Shown piece after piece: positions 10,981-23,159 of a DNA stretch of 64,000 nt. The stretch is from positions 104,079,773 through 104,143,772 of the forward strand of contig NC_080423.1 in assembly GCF_029873635.1 (NCBI RefSeq), written 5' to 3'. Numbering within the stretch: position 1 is the stretch's first letter; every line of letters begins with the position of its first letter. The notes under the pieces were generated by a model. That model was not told where the DNA came from. It made no database searches and saw only the letters and a list, made by a program, of their open reading frames with translations. A program made the position numbers and the translations under genes. This DNA comes from Malania oleifera (Eukaryota; Streptophyta; Magnoliopsida; Santalales; Ximeniaceae).

Positions 10981-13100
10981 CTTCGAAAAAAATTTCTCGT
11001 TAAAAAATATTTTTAATTGATTTTCCTTGATAATTATTATATATTTAATTAAATGGAGTCTAACTTGTTTTATGCCAACAACTATTTAATTAAATGGAGT
11101 CTAACTCAATTTAGTGGTGATTTTCTCTAATTCAATTTAGTGGTGATTTTCCTTACATATGTGTATCCAAAAAATTGCATAAATAGAATATATTTAATAA
11201 ATTAAAATAAAAAATTTAATCTACATTTTATTAAACATTTAATTTTTATTATATTACTTTTAATAATACACGAGATACATAAAGAACATATTGAAAAATA
11301 AATTTCTCTCAATTTAAAGGAATTTTTACACAAATTTAAATTCAAATAGCATTGTCTAACAAAAGAATATTTTATGATAATTTTAATTTTTTTTTTAAAA
11401 AAACTAAAAATATTGAGCCTCCGTCAGTCTTCACGTAGCGGCAGGAGGGCCCAGCAATTCCTTTTGCTGGCAAGCATGATCAATATGCACCGTTCATTTA
11501 TAATAAGTTGCTTCTAGTTATCACCGTTTGATTGTGACAAGCATGAGAAGAGATCTTATGTGGTAGATGGGATATTCATAGAAATGTGTTTACTAAGTCA
11601 AAATTACTTGTGATTTGCACTAAGCTACTGAGGAACAATAGGAGATTAATGCAATGCAAGTCTACAATGGCGTTATTATTTCCGCTCAACACCTATCACG
11701 TGAATATGTGCCATCACGGGTCCACATTCTTCAGCATTTTCCTAATCCCATAATGTTTGACCGACTTTTTATTTTTTATTTTTTTCCTTTTCGCCTTGAA
11801 AAGGATGTTTTATTTTTTTAGTGTACCTATTTTTTCAATTCCTATTTCTTTTCCTTTTTTATGAATCAAATTTCTTTTTTTAAAAAAAATTTTTGTAGTC
11901 TTTGATCTCGATGATTTTAAAAATATATATTTCGAATTTAACATATTGTTCTTTTGAACTCTATATAAATCATTATTCAAACTTTATGGATGAGACGTGG
12001 AAAAGTATAGTATTAGATTTGAAAGCTTAGAAATGATTTGTATAGTACTCATCACCCAAAAGAGCATAATATCAAAATCGAGATATACATTAACAGTAAG
12101 ATTATTAATTTTTTTTATTTAGTCTTTACTGCACAAAAATAGAGTTTGGGGGTCTTCTAAAATTGAAAATTATATTGCAAGCATCAAGATTTATCAAGAA
12201 AATTTGTTGGTCATTAGAACAATTGTAAATAATTTGATCAATACTTTATCAAGAAATATAAAATATCAAATGGTTAAACTTCTTATTATACTTCTACATA
12301 AAAAATAAAGTGAAATAGAATTCATTATTTGATTTTTGCATGATTTGTTACTTTATTTTATTTCCAAAAAATAAAATTCCACAGACAGAACATGACAGTA
12401 AAATTATTCTTTTAAAATCCATTTAGTTGTTAAAAAAATGGCTTTAATTTTTTGTTCTTAATTTTTTAAATAAATACAAAAAATCATGTTAATTATTTTA
12501 TTTTTTTTCACATTTTTTGTGTGAAATTTAGAAAATACATTTTTATCATTTTCTAAATTTTTTGCATAAATATTTTTTTATATTTGTTATAATTATATAA
12601 AAATTAGAATAAAAAATTAAATATGTCTTCTACTCCTAAATAAATTCTCATCATCCTCTTTATAAGGAGCTCTTTATCTTTCTTTTTTTTTTTTTTCTCT
12701 TATCAACATGGTCTTATTAGACTCTAAAGAAAAAACAAAAAGAACAAGAGTCAAACTCAGAAAAAAAGGAAAAAAAACTTATTTTACTATTGACTTTATT
12801 GATTTTCGTCATCTCAAGTAAAGTTTTTAGGTCTATTGACTAATAATATTTTGAAAATAGGTCGTCACATGATAAAATTATATCTAAATCACATATAATT
12901 CCTTCATGTCCTAATATTGTTCTTGGGAATTTCTAAGTAGTGGACAACATAGGGACACTTAGCTTGAATTATTGTATGACTACCTTTGAGCTAGCTAGAA
13001 CATACAAGATGAAGACATGCTAATAAATTTTTTTTTACTTGAGATTATATTCTTTTTCTTTGGAAGCACATGTGTTCAAATAGCAAAAGTCTATCCCTCA
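9598..13100. other. AT-rich intergenic DNA
   Basis: No coding region is supported. Apart from the repeat at 9772-10092 it holds an (AT)n tract (10947-10970), an AT-rich dispersed block at 10820-10930 that recurs at 17175-17285, a short duplicated phrase around 11055-11150 and a small GC-richer patch at 11415-11470. The rest is homopolymer-rich sequence in which I see no structure. Confidence 0.6.
9772..10092 (-). repeat. Single copy of the ~300-bp dispersed repeat (reverse)
   Basis: The block starts like the reverse unit at 8996 (GATCAAAAAATTTATTTGAAAAAAA and onward in degenerate form), passes through a CTTGATAACCAAACATGA block and ends with ATTTTTTAAATTTCAAATAGGG. It lies just downstream of the acid phosphatase stop codon, in the 3' flank. 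Confidence 0.55.
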
Positions 13101-13353
13101 CTCTTTCATTTTTCCTTTTTTTAGGAATATTTATTCACTAGATGGTCCAATCACAGGTAAGCTCAATCGAGGGTGAGCTATCGACATAGATGTCTTGAGT
13201 TTTATTTTTTGTGAGATTAAATATGTATTTATGTTGGGGATTGGATATTGTTGTTGAGAATTTTCACTTGTCATGAGTTTATCTATAACAATTGAATAGA
13301 GGAAGTGTAGACACCCCATTTTGTCTAGGGACCAAATATAACAAAAGAAGACC

Positions 13354-13354
<1 letters not shown>

Positions 13355-13418
<64 letters not shown>
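13355..13418. repeat. (TTA)n microsatellite, about 21 units
   Basis: Uninterrupted ATT/TTA trinucleotide repeat. It creates artificial open frames (poly-Ile, poly-Asn, poly-Leu) in several frames that should not be read as proteins. Confidence 0.97.
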
Positions 13419-14039
13419 CACACTGTTTATACAAATACAGTAGAAAAAATACAAAAAAAAAAATGGAGAATACAAATATAGAGAAAATTATGAAATACAA
13501 CAAGAAATAAATACAAAGAATAGGAGGGGGAGGCTAGAGTCTTGATTCTCTCAGAACACTATTGGCCCCTGCACACACACAGAAATTGGTTAGCTGTTAA
13601 AATAAATGGAGGGAGTTAACAGATGGGAGATTGACAGTAAATAGGTGGCTGGGGGGTTAAATCTAAATGCAACAATCAATGCTCCCCAAGCCAATAAATT
13701 GAGGCACTCCCAGGGATGCAAAAAAAAAAAAAAGGTAAGAGCAATAGATAGTAAGAAAACAGAGTAGAGAGATTCATAATCAATGAGTAACAACACATAA
13801 GCAGAGCAGAGCAATTCACATAGGTAGAGAAACTCACAAGCATAGAGGTTCATAATAAGAGAGAATCTGATATTCTCAGAAGCATACACATAAAGGGAGC
13901 ACAAGAGTATCATATAATTTCAATTGAAAGGGCCATCAATATTTTATGTTTAAATATTGAAGGAGTGGAAGACAATAGTTAGGTCTTTTTTTTTTTTTTT
14001 TCCTGTCTCCACGTATTCTTATTTATTCTTTGTTATTTT

Positions 14040-14570
14040 ATCTATATTCATTCAAAAATAGAACATAAATACTCTGAAATCAATTGGATCCGAACCATGT
14101 GTTCGGATCCAACCCACTGACTCGGATCCATTGAATTTGGGTTGACTTGACCCATGGGTCAGAACCCAATCCTTTGAACTTGAGTTGACCTGAACCATGG
14201 GATAGAACCCGACCCGTTGACTCGAACTCCCTAGGACCCAAATCCACTTGGACCTGGGTCCATTAACCCATTGACCTGTTAACCAAGCCCACTATTTTTT
14301 TTTTTTTTAACCCAACCCATTGCTCATTTTAAAAAATAAAAAGCTCGAGGCCCAATTTTTAAACCCACTGTTTAAATAAAAAAAAAAAAGCCCAAGCCAT
14401 TTTTTTATAAACCAATCCTTCAATGGGTCAAGCCTATTTTCAAAATAAGCCCAGAGCCATCCTCGGCCCAATTCAATGAGTTGACTCACTCTTAATCAAG
14501 CATAGCTCAACCGAGTGCGTTGACTCACCCCTGAGTCAACCAGAACCCTACTCAAAGGGTAGATTCCAAA
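14040..14570. repeat. Degenerate GACTCGGATCC / GACCCGTTGAC repeat tract
   Basis: The tract contains many imperfect copies of words such as AACCCACTGACTCGGATCC, GACCCATGGGTCA and CCCGTTGACTCG, mixed with poly(A/T) runs. It looks like low-complexity debris from the internal or U3 region of an LTR retrotransposon. No gene is seen. Confidence 0.5.
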
Positions 14571-14739
14571 ATAAACTCAGACGAAAACATGAATACAGAT
14601 AAAAAAAGATTTGTTTGATTCAAGTGAAAAAAAAGAAAAATAATGGGGGAAGGGTACTTATCTGTGGGACTTGAGTGATTTTAGGATCTGTGATCCCGAG
14701 CGTAGAGACTCGAATAATAATAATAATAATAAGTCAAAA

Positions 14740-14942
14740 AAGGGAGAAATTGGTTTGGTGTAAGGCCAAACCGTCGACGGTTTTGGTGGAGCTCAGAAAA
14801 CTATAGAAGGTTTTGAGTTAGTGAGGGGAGGTAAGGAAAAAGTAGTAGAAATGGTTTGATTAAAAAGGCCAAACCGTCGATGGTTTCCCTAGCACTAGCA
14901 AGCCTATATAAAGGGTTTAAGTTCATTTTATGTTAAGAAATC

Positions 14943-15017
<75 letters not shown>

Positions 15018-15730
15018 AAGTCCGAATTAGCTAATATACATCATTTTGGGATCCCGGGAATGATTCTCTGCAATTTAACCAGAGCGGTTTCGTAAATCAG
15101 GCATTCGAGGCACCACTCCAAAACTAGGGTAAGGAAGTTGTTTTTTATGTTTAGTTAGTTATTTGAATATGTGGGTATGAGAAATGTTAAATGACTGTTA
15201 TTCTGGGGTTGAGTTGATTAAATTAAGGTTTATGGATACAGGGCTTTATGTGTATGCCCCCCAAGCACGATTTTAGAATCCCTGCAGGTTTTTTTTTTCA
15301 GGAATCAAGTAAGAGAATATATTATGTCAGGTATTTTTAGAAGATCTACCAGTTCAAAATACAATATTTGATTATAAAAAATATTTATATGATTTTTTGG
15401 ATATTTAGGTATATGTGAATGGAATTTATGAAGTAATGTATGTTTTGGGAAATCTAATGTTTTGGACTAAGTAAACTTTAAAAACAAAATTAATACCATT
15501 TTTCAGCGAAAATATGTTTTTCCTAGATTGTATATTATAAGGCAACACTCACTTGTGTGGCATGAGTGTAATTATTTTACAATATGTATAAACAGACCAG
15601 AATATTTTATGATTATACAGAATAAATACAGTTTGATAATGATTTTCAGAATGACACCATAGAAAATATGATATTATATAGTATATATTACAGTATGTAT
15701 TCCCTCACCATTTGTAATCACACCTCAAAT
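14740..15730 (+). mobile_element. Partial gypsy-type LTR (U3-R region)
   Basis: Two palindromic AACCGTCGACGGTTT-like blocks (14768 and 14872) precede a TATA-like CCTATATAAAGG (14903-14914), then a long (TC)n tract (14946-15014). A block with GAGCGGTTTCGTAAATCAGG and GAGGCACCACTCC then ends in AGGGTAAGG. The order (TC)n, then a GGGTGATTTCGTCGTTAGG-like block, then TTAGGCACCA, then GATAAGGTAAGG also occurs in the gypsy LTRs at 19469-19534 and 26530-26585. Edges and duplication were not found. Confidence 0.5.
14946..15014. repeat. (TC)n microsatellite
   Basis: About 34 CT units, downstream of a TATA-like box in an LTR-like block. Comparable tracts sit at the same relative place in other LTRs of the window (19330-19379, 26385-26405). 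Confidence 0.97.
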
Positions 15731-15944
15731 TTGTAGAGTTACAAATAATATTTGTACTCTAGAGTATTTCTAATTATTGTTGGCAATTTGAAAGTTGTCC
15801 AAGTTGTAATTTTTCTAGAAGTAGTGAATTGATCGTCGACGCCTAAGGACGTAGGTAATTCTGTACCAAACCTCGTAAATTCTTGTGTTATTTTTTATTA
15901 TTGTCTTTTATTATTAGTTTCTACATTGTTTTAGTTTTGATTAT

Positions 15945-16850
15945 ATATTTAATAACAATAGTTGTTGTATTGGTGTTTGGCACAAGTGGAGTGTCTGGCA
16001 CACCTGCTTGTTGAAGGAGTTTACCAAAACTGTGTATTTTGCAAAATTGATACCGTGACTATTGACTATATCTTTTTTAGATGTAAATTTTCTAAAATTG
16101 TGTGGGATCTTGTCCGACACTAGATGGGGTTCAATGGAATTATGACATCCTTGAAAGCTGCTCTGAAGTGGTTGCATAAGAGGCAAAGGGCACAGGAATT
16201 GAATTTATTGGAAAGAAGATTTTCTTGGCTATTACTGTGTACTTCCTCTGGCATTTCATGAACAAAAGGAATTTTGAAGGCAAATCAATTGAACGAGAGG
16301 GGCTATTTAAGGTGATTCAGAGTCACACTTATAGAGCTGTTTATGATAAATTTTAATTGTACTCCTTTGATTGAGTTTGGATTACTTTTTTTTTTTTTCT
16401 TTTTCTTCTTTTTTTTTTTGGGATTACACACTGGATATCCACGTGTCCTTTTTACGGTCCACGTGACTAATCCCGCGTCCCTTGAAGATGACCCCACAAC
16501 TCCAAAGAGAGGGTAAATTCAGGAATCCAGGGGCAGAAACGAGCCCGAGAGGGTTTGAACACCTAACCTCGTGAGAGGCACTCCTGCAGCCCGCACTACC
16601 ACCTGAATCACACCCTGGGGTTTTGAATTTTGGATTACTTGTTTTTGCTTTCAGTTGTTTTGTTTCATTTGACGTCTTGGCCTCTGGGTGCCCAGGCTGA
16701 TATGTATCTAGCCATTGTCTAGTTTTGATTTGATCTTCTGATTAGGAGCTTGGCTTCCCCTTGCTTGGGTATGCCCAGTGTATATTGTACATATCCATTT
16801 TGATCAACACTATTTACCATTAACTGATAAAAAAAAAGAAAAAGGAATTT
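15945..16850 (+). mobile_element. LINE 3' end (zinc-binding tail of ORF2, 3' UTR, poly(A)), split by a SINE
   Basis: Plus-strand translation from about 16026 reads CVFCKIDTVTIDYIFFRC and on to KIVW, the zf-RVT zinc-binding domain found after reverse transcriptase in plant LINEs. It is followed by a WHFMNKRNFEG block and a stop near 16353. Several stops make it a pseudogene. The 3' UTR continues after the SINE (16641-16830) and ends in an A-rich tail (16828-16842). The last ~90 bp match the tail of the LINE at 54187-54686 (GGGTATGCCCAG, TTTTGATCAA), so both belong to one family. Confidence 0.8.
16388..16628 (-). mobile_element. tRNA-derived SINE inserted in the LINE 3' UTR
   Basis: On the minus strand an A-box-like TGGTAGTGCGG (16601-16591) and a B-box-like GTTCAAACC (16560-16552) form an internal pol III promoter. 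The T-rich left edge (16388-16419) corresponds to the A-rich 3' tail. A 12-bp target duplication TTTGGATTACTT flanks it (16376-16387 and 16629-16640). The head resembles the plant Au-type SINEs (inference from memory). It is nested in the LINE and is therefore younger. Confidence 0.85.
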
Positions 16851-17340
16851 ATCTTATTGAAAAATTGATGTCTTCCTCCATGATTTTGAGGGAATAAGAG
16901 AACAATAACCCGACAAATGGCTCAAATAGTTCGGCTTGATTTGAGTGTTCATTTAGGCATCAAATCCATCATAAAATCTGGGAACAGTTATTGATCTTTT
17001 CCTTGTTATGGATTCATAAAATGATTCACATTTTTATTTGTATAATAACGACATAATTTTTTTACATGACTAAATGTAACTAATCTACTAAAACTTATGT
17101 ATTCTTGAAACTAAACATTTGCAAATTAAACGTAATCTTACCTATGTTTGGAGAGACTTTGAATTTACAGTTATATTAATTGGATTTGGATAAAATGTAA
17201 TATAAAATTATATTAAAATTTGTATAAATCTATCCAAATTCAAATATAAGATCCGAAATTCATGCTCCCAAATGCAACGTTAGGATTTTTTAATGTGGAC
17301 GGATAAAGTGTTAGAATTTTTAAATATTCTTTTTGCAACG

Positions 17341-17374
<34 letters not shown>

Positions 17375-19190
17375 CCTCAACATTTATTAGGAAGCCTACC
17401 TTTAAAATAAAAAATAAAATTTTATACAATAACTATGAGACTAATTATGTCATGTGGACCAACTTTTTGCTCTTATGACTTCATGGAATATACTATCGTA
17501 TAGTCTTTAAATCCTGCAAGTTTCCATCGTTATTTTCTTATGTGCGTGTTAAATAAATAGACCTGTTCACATGCTAAATATATACATAAGAAACATGTGC
17601 TTTGTCAGCATCAAAACATGGATCAAACTCAAAAAGTCAACAAATATATAAAAAAAAATTGCATAATTTTGCTAGACCTACTAAGCATCTTTTAATCTAC
17701 AAGTATTAGAACTCTCTTATTTATTTTTATTTTTTTTGGGCCCTCCTTTAAACATAAAAGATGGCACTATTATTGTGAGAAATATTAAGGTGATTTTCAA
17801 GGATTGCCAATGTAGTAAGGTCTACACACCTATTAAAAAAAAAAAAACACTACCTAATAATAAATGTTGAAAATATATATTAGCCATTACTACAAATTAA
17901 AGACTTAGGCAAATGAAGGAGTTAAAGGTTAAAAGATTTGCAATGGGGAAAAAATATCCCATGATTTTGAGGGTTTGAAGACCATTAATAAAGAAAATTT
18001 CTTGCTATTTCTAAAACTAAAGATAAAATGTGAAAATGTATAATGTATGGAACCTCCATAATGTTAAATAATTTTCTATTAATTAATCTTGACTTTGACC
18101 CGATAATTCACTTCTTGACACACTTTGAATCGGAGCATGTTCATTATTCAAATCCGCTTAGTGAGAATTTTTTTCCCAATTTTGGAAGGGAGAGACCGAT
18201 TTTGAGGAAAGGATTATGAGAGTCATTGATACGTTGCATAGATTTTAAAGAAATAAATAAAACTCCTTATTGATGGAGATATTTTATATATAATCAAAGC
18301 ACGAAACACAAATATTCAAACTTTATTGGAATGTTCGTGCGAAAGTATATTTTTGCTATTTCCCCCCCTCCCCTAATTTTTAGTATTTTATGTCATTTAG
18401 ATGGATGTATTCTTTCTAAATTTGGTAATAGAAAATGAGCTGTTGTTGTATATTTCAAATTTTTATATATTTTAAAAAGTTTTAATTCCAGCCAAATGAA
18501 ACTCAAAACATTTTTTTATATTTTTAGAGCGAAAGGGAGAGTGAGATAGATTTAAATAATTTGACCACAATTTAATTTAACTTGACTTTATATTATTGTT
18601 CAATTTTAGTTTGTGCAGATCATATATTATAAATATATTTGAGGAAATTACGTGCAAACACTCAATAGTTAAACCAATTCAAATAATTGTTTCACCTATT
18701 TGTAACCTACGTTAGTCATATCCTCTTGAGTTCTTCTTTTCTATCCAACAAATGAAAGTTCCCATCACTTGGGACTTTGATTCCACTTTGTCTTGATTGT
18801 TCCTATCTTGCTTTTTGTTTCGATTTTAATTTTAATTTTACTTTTTATTTTTTTTATTGAAGTTTCGGTAGGGATTTCCTATATTATTGTTTCTGGAAAA
18901 TGATGTATTTTAGGGTTACAAATCAAAATGAATAATAGCTCCTATGAATTATGAGAAACATTTCGCGTTAATAATTGACGATTTATTATGAAAAGTTTAA
19001 ACTACATCTGACACGTTCATAAATACTCTTTGTAGGAGATTAATTTAGGTTAGATTTAATTTTTGGATTACTCATTATAAGAATATGATAAAATATAATG
19101 AGAATGTAATAAAAAATTTTATGGGAATGTGATATTTTAAAAGAAATACTAATTCAAAAGATCATGGTTGAATCATCATTAAAAATCACA
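16850..19190. other. AT-rich intergenic DNA
   Basis: No gene is supported. It contains a (GA)n tract (17343-17372), an AT-rich dispersed block (17175-17285) similar to 10820-10930, a poly(C) patch near 18363 and many homopolymer runs. A short open frame over the (GA)n tract is an artefact. Confidence 0.6.
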
Positions 19191-19197
19191 CTGTTTA

Positions 19198-19326
19198 TGT
19201 AGTGATTTCAAAAAATAAAAATAAAAATAAAATAAAAAATAATTAATATTAAAAGTTCTGATATACTTTCTGAAGGAAACTTTGTTTTCTGACAATTAGA
19301 GAGATATCCCTCCAAAATTTGCTGCA

Positions 19327-19382
<56 letters not shown>

Positions 19383-21166
19383 AATTTACTTCGTCTCTCC
19401 TCAATTTCTTGGTGATGCATGCGCCAATTGAAAAATAGAAAATATTCATAGGTTCCATTTCCAGTCACGAATGTTTTAATCGGGGTGATTTCGTCGTTAG
19501 GGTTTCTTAGGCACCATTCTTGGGATAAGGTAAGGTGAATAAATTATGCTAGTTTATTTTGAAAATATTCCCGATTAAATTGTAGTATTTAGTTTCAAGA
19601 ATAATATACATGATTTTCAAAGTATTTAGGCTTATAGAAATAATATACGTATGTTTTAGGGAATAAATTTTAATTAAATTAAACTACAGGGTTTTGATCA
19701 AATCTGGATTTTTGGGAAAATATTCTAATTAAGTTAAACTCTAGAGATTTTGATCAAATCAAATTTTTTTTGGAATATTTTGGAGTTAAATTAAATTGTG
19801 GGGATTTAAGCATACTTGAGTTTTTAAAATATATTGGGGATTAAATTTAAAAATGGGTAATTGATCATACTTGCGTTATAATTAACTTTGCTAATTATAT
19901 ATTTTGGAAATTCTGCATGCAATTGGTGAAATTATAATTATTGAATAAATCGTGTGGCATGAGATTTAATTATATTTTACTGCATAATTGAATCTGAGTA
20001 TTTTTATGGAATTATGGTGAAAATGTGATTTGGACTATTTAATTCAAATACTAGAAATGTGGTGAAAATGGTGAAAATTTGAAATGATGGCTGAATATTG
20101 AGATTGATATGATAGCTAAGTGTCGGGTTTTGGTATGACGGCTGTATGTCGGGTTTGATGTGATGGCTATATGTCGGGGTTTGCTATGACGGCTGAATGC
20201 CAAGTTTTTATATGATAGGTTTTATACTGAATTACGAAATGAGTTTATATAATAGTTTTTATAACTTAAATTGCATTATATGGTTTAAGAACCCTGAGGA
20301 CCAGATGTGATAAGAGCACGGTACCGTAACTAGTGATTGAGATAGTGCAACCACACTGTTCTAGATAGAAGTTTTGGTATTGAAAAGTCGATTTGGCTAC
20401 GGAAGGATTGTGTACCCCCCTAGAGTGTAGACCAAGTTGGGTAGGCAAATCGGACTTGCAGACATGAGGTTTGACTTAACCTGGTGGGCCAACCAAGGCT
20501 AGGTCCAGTTTATAGACTACACAACCCGATCATGGTGGTTTATACATGATGATGTTGTATGTCCAAAAGGGGGTTTCTTCTATGCATATATGTAAATTTA
20601 TGTAAATGATATTATTTACTGAACTGATTATATTGTGAAGAAAATGTGTATTTCCAACTGTATAGGTGTGAGTTATATTATACAAACGTCATATTTGCTA
20701 GATAAAGTAAATTAAGTGAGGTGTTTGATTTCAATAAAATTCATATTAACCACACACTGAAAATAATCTATTCTGTCTTACTGAGAAGTGTCTCACCCCA
20801 TTAAATATACAAATTTTTCAGGACCTTCAAGAAACTAAGTCTAGAAGCTTCAAGGCGGGACCTAGATGAGCTAAGTGAGAGTGAGCAGTGTTGGGACAAT
20901 ATTTTGTTTATATCTGATTATTTTGGTTATTCGAGGTTGTAATATGGTTTTGGGGAGATGTTGATATTAAGGTTGAGAGGTAGTACTCTGGTATGCATGG
21001 TTGTAAAAGTATATTTTGTTTCCGCTATTTGTTTGCTTAAATTAATTATGGGACGGTATTACTTTGGATCCCACTAGTTCTAAGGATATGGTGTGTTTGG
21101 TATCAGAAATAGCATTGATGATATCATTATTATGATTATTTGTGGATTAATTTTAGGGGCGTTATA
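19198..21166 (+). repeat. 5' LTR of the gypsy element
   Basis: About 1,969 bp, starting TGTAGTGATTTCA and ending GGGGCGTTATA (the terminal CA has mutated). It contains a (CT)n tract (19330-19379), degenerate ~24-bp tandem repeats of ATGACGGCTGAATGTCGGG (20084-20215), the conserved block ACTGAGAAGTGTCTCACCCC (20780-20799) and TTTTTCAGGACC (20815-20826). These blocks also occur in other LTRs of this window. Confidence 0.93.
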
Positions 21167-21554
21167 ATTGTGGCATCAGAGCTTAAGTTGCTAGGTTTTG
21201 CAGACTCTAGAGGAATGATACTACCAGAGTATAGGAATGAGTTAAGGGTATTGGGTTTTGTCTTACACCCTGGAGGTTCGAATTTTGTGACGATTTTCTG
21301 TGATTTTCCTAAGGCGATGGTTTTAGGAAAATTATGGCATACCATCAATGATTCTGTTTCTGTGCAGTAAGATTGAAACATGAGATTGGGAGTTTGAAGG
21401 TCAAAGGGTTTATTTGTGTGAGAAAAGTGCATCAGGGAAGTCTAAGTATTTCAGTACGAGAATGTACAGAATTCTATAGTTTTACCTAATTTGTTGTAAT
21501 GTTTGGGTCCGAACAATAGGATTCTAAGAAACTATTTTGTACTCTATTTTTAGG

Positions 21555-22620
21555 ATGGATCCTAAGGATAAGGGCGTAGACGCCGGAGATAATAATAATG
21601 TGGATATGTTTAGCGAGGAGGATGTAGATACATCGGCGGTGCTGTGAGGTTTAGCTTGACAAGTTAGGAAGGAAATTTGGCGGGACCCCAGAGGACATAA
21701 TCACCCGCAAGTAGATCGAGGTTGCACTATTGAGTAGTTCACCCATATGAGTCCGTTGACATTTTTAGGAAGAGCAGAACCGATCGCGGTTGAGGATTGG
21801 GTTCAGGAGATTAAGGAGCTTCTGGCTGTTTTACATTGCACTGATGAGCAGAGGGTGTAGTACGCCACATTCAAATTGATAGGTGAGGCTAAACAATGGT
21901 GGAGAACAATAAGGCTGGTGGAGAAGTAGAGGCCACGACTTGCGGCTAACACTTGGAGCCGATTTAGAGAGATCTTGTTTGACAGGTATTTCCCTGCTTC
22001 TACTAGGGAAGTTAAGGCGAAGGAGTTCCTGAATTTGATACAGGGGCACTTGACCGTACAACAATACACGAACAAGTTTGTGGAGCAATCTCGCTTTGCC
22101 CTGTACATGGTCTCAGATGAGCCGAAGAAGGCCCAGAGGTTTGAGAGAGGTCTGAGGCAGGGAATACGCAAGTAGGTGATGGCTTTGCAGGCCCAGAGTT
22201 TCTCTGAGCTGGTGGACAAGACCATGGTAGTGGAGTCCAGTATGCAGGAGTGTGAGGGGGTAGCGAACCAGAGGAAGAGACCCTTGCCTCATGGGTTTCA
22301 AACCGGGACCAATCTAAATACATGGAGGAGGCATGGTGACTACGCAGTTCAGCGACAGGAGGTGGGGCCTCGAGCTCCTTAGGGAACTTAGTTACGCCCT
22401 CCATGCCCTAGGTGTCATCATAAGCATTGGGGTGAGTGTCGGGGTAGATTCGCTGGTTGTTACCGATGTGGTAAACCTGGCCACATAGCACGAGACTGTC
22501 ATGCAACATTCAGTGATGCGCTCGCATCTCATCAGTTTCAGGGACATAATCAGGCACCTCGAGGTGGCCATCAGAGGGGCACTGCCTAGGTGCAGGTGTA
22601 TTCGCTTATGTAGAGAGATG
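21555..22620 (+). pseudogene. Gypsy gag (capsid and zinc knuckle), broken
   Basis: A frame opens at ATG 21555 and is interrupted by stops. The capsid region around 21975-22170 reads [20 protein letters not shown] and on to [13 protein letters not shown], typical of retrotransposon gag. A CCHC zinc knuckle CYRCGKPGHIARDC is encoded near 22457-22498. It would package element RNA in virus-like particles, but in-frame stops (for example near 21858 and 22173) prevent a full product. Confidence 0.85.
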
Positions 22621-22664
22621 TAGAGAACGCGAGCGATATGGTGATAGGTACTATTTTATTTTTG

Positions 22665-23030
22665 TAATATAAAGTTATTGTGTTGTTTGATTCAGGGGTG
22701 ACACATTCATTCATGGCTCGGGAGTTCGTTAAATAATGTGGGATAAAGGCTCAACCATTAGGTGTCTATTTATCAGTGGCTACACTGATAGGGACTGTAG
22801 TAACGTGTAGGAGGATACTTGAAAATTTTTTGATCAGTATTCAATGGAAGATGTTTCCTGCTAATCTTGTAGTTCTCTACATGCATGAATTTGAGGTGAT
22901 TTTGAGGATGGACTGGCTAGCTTCCAGTTATACCAGTATCGACTGCTACAAGAAAGAGGTGGTGTTTAGATCTCCAGGGGAGCAGGAGTTTTGATTTGTG
23001 GGGTCGCATGTGCGCACCTCGCCATTAATT
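22665..23030 (+). pseudogene. Gypsy aspartic protease, broken
   Basis: The active-site block VLFDSGVTHSFM (Ala to Val in the usual DSGAT) is encoded near 22680-22715, and the downstream flap/C-terminal block EVILRMDWLASSYTSIDC lies near 22890-22945. Stops and frame changes lie between the blocks. In intact elements this enzyme cuts the gag-pol polyprotein. Confidence 0.8.
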
Positions 23031-23159
23031 TTGTTAGACACGTGGGCTAAAAGGTTACTCTTGAATGGGTGTCAGGGGTACCTAGCTTGGGTAAAGGAAA
23101 CATCGGAGGGGGAAGTTAAGCTGGAGAATATTTCGATACTAAAGGAGTTTCCTAACGTA

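Noticed and set aside
13279-13510. Open frames encoding poly-Ile, poly-Asn or poly-Leu
   Set aside because: They only translate the (TTA)n microsatellite.
16552-16601. Second tRNA-like A box and B box
   Set aside because: Also a SINE head, flanked by TTTGGATTACTT duplications.
21803-22404. Several overlapping minus-strand frames of 60-140 codons
   Set aside because: Antisense shadows of the gypsy gag region.
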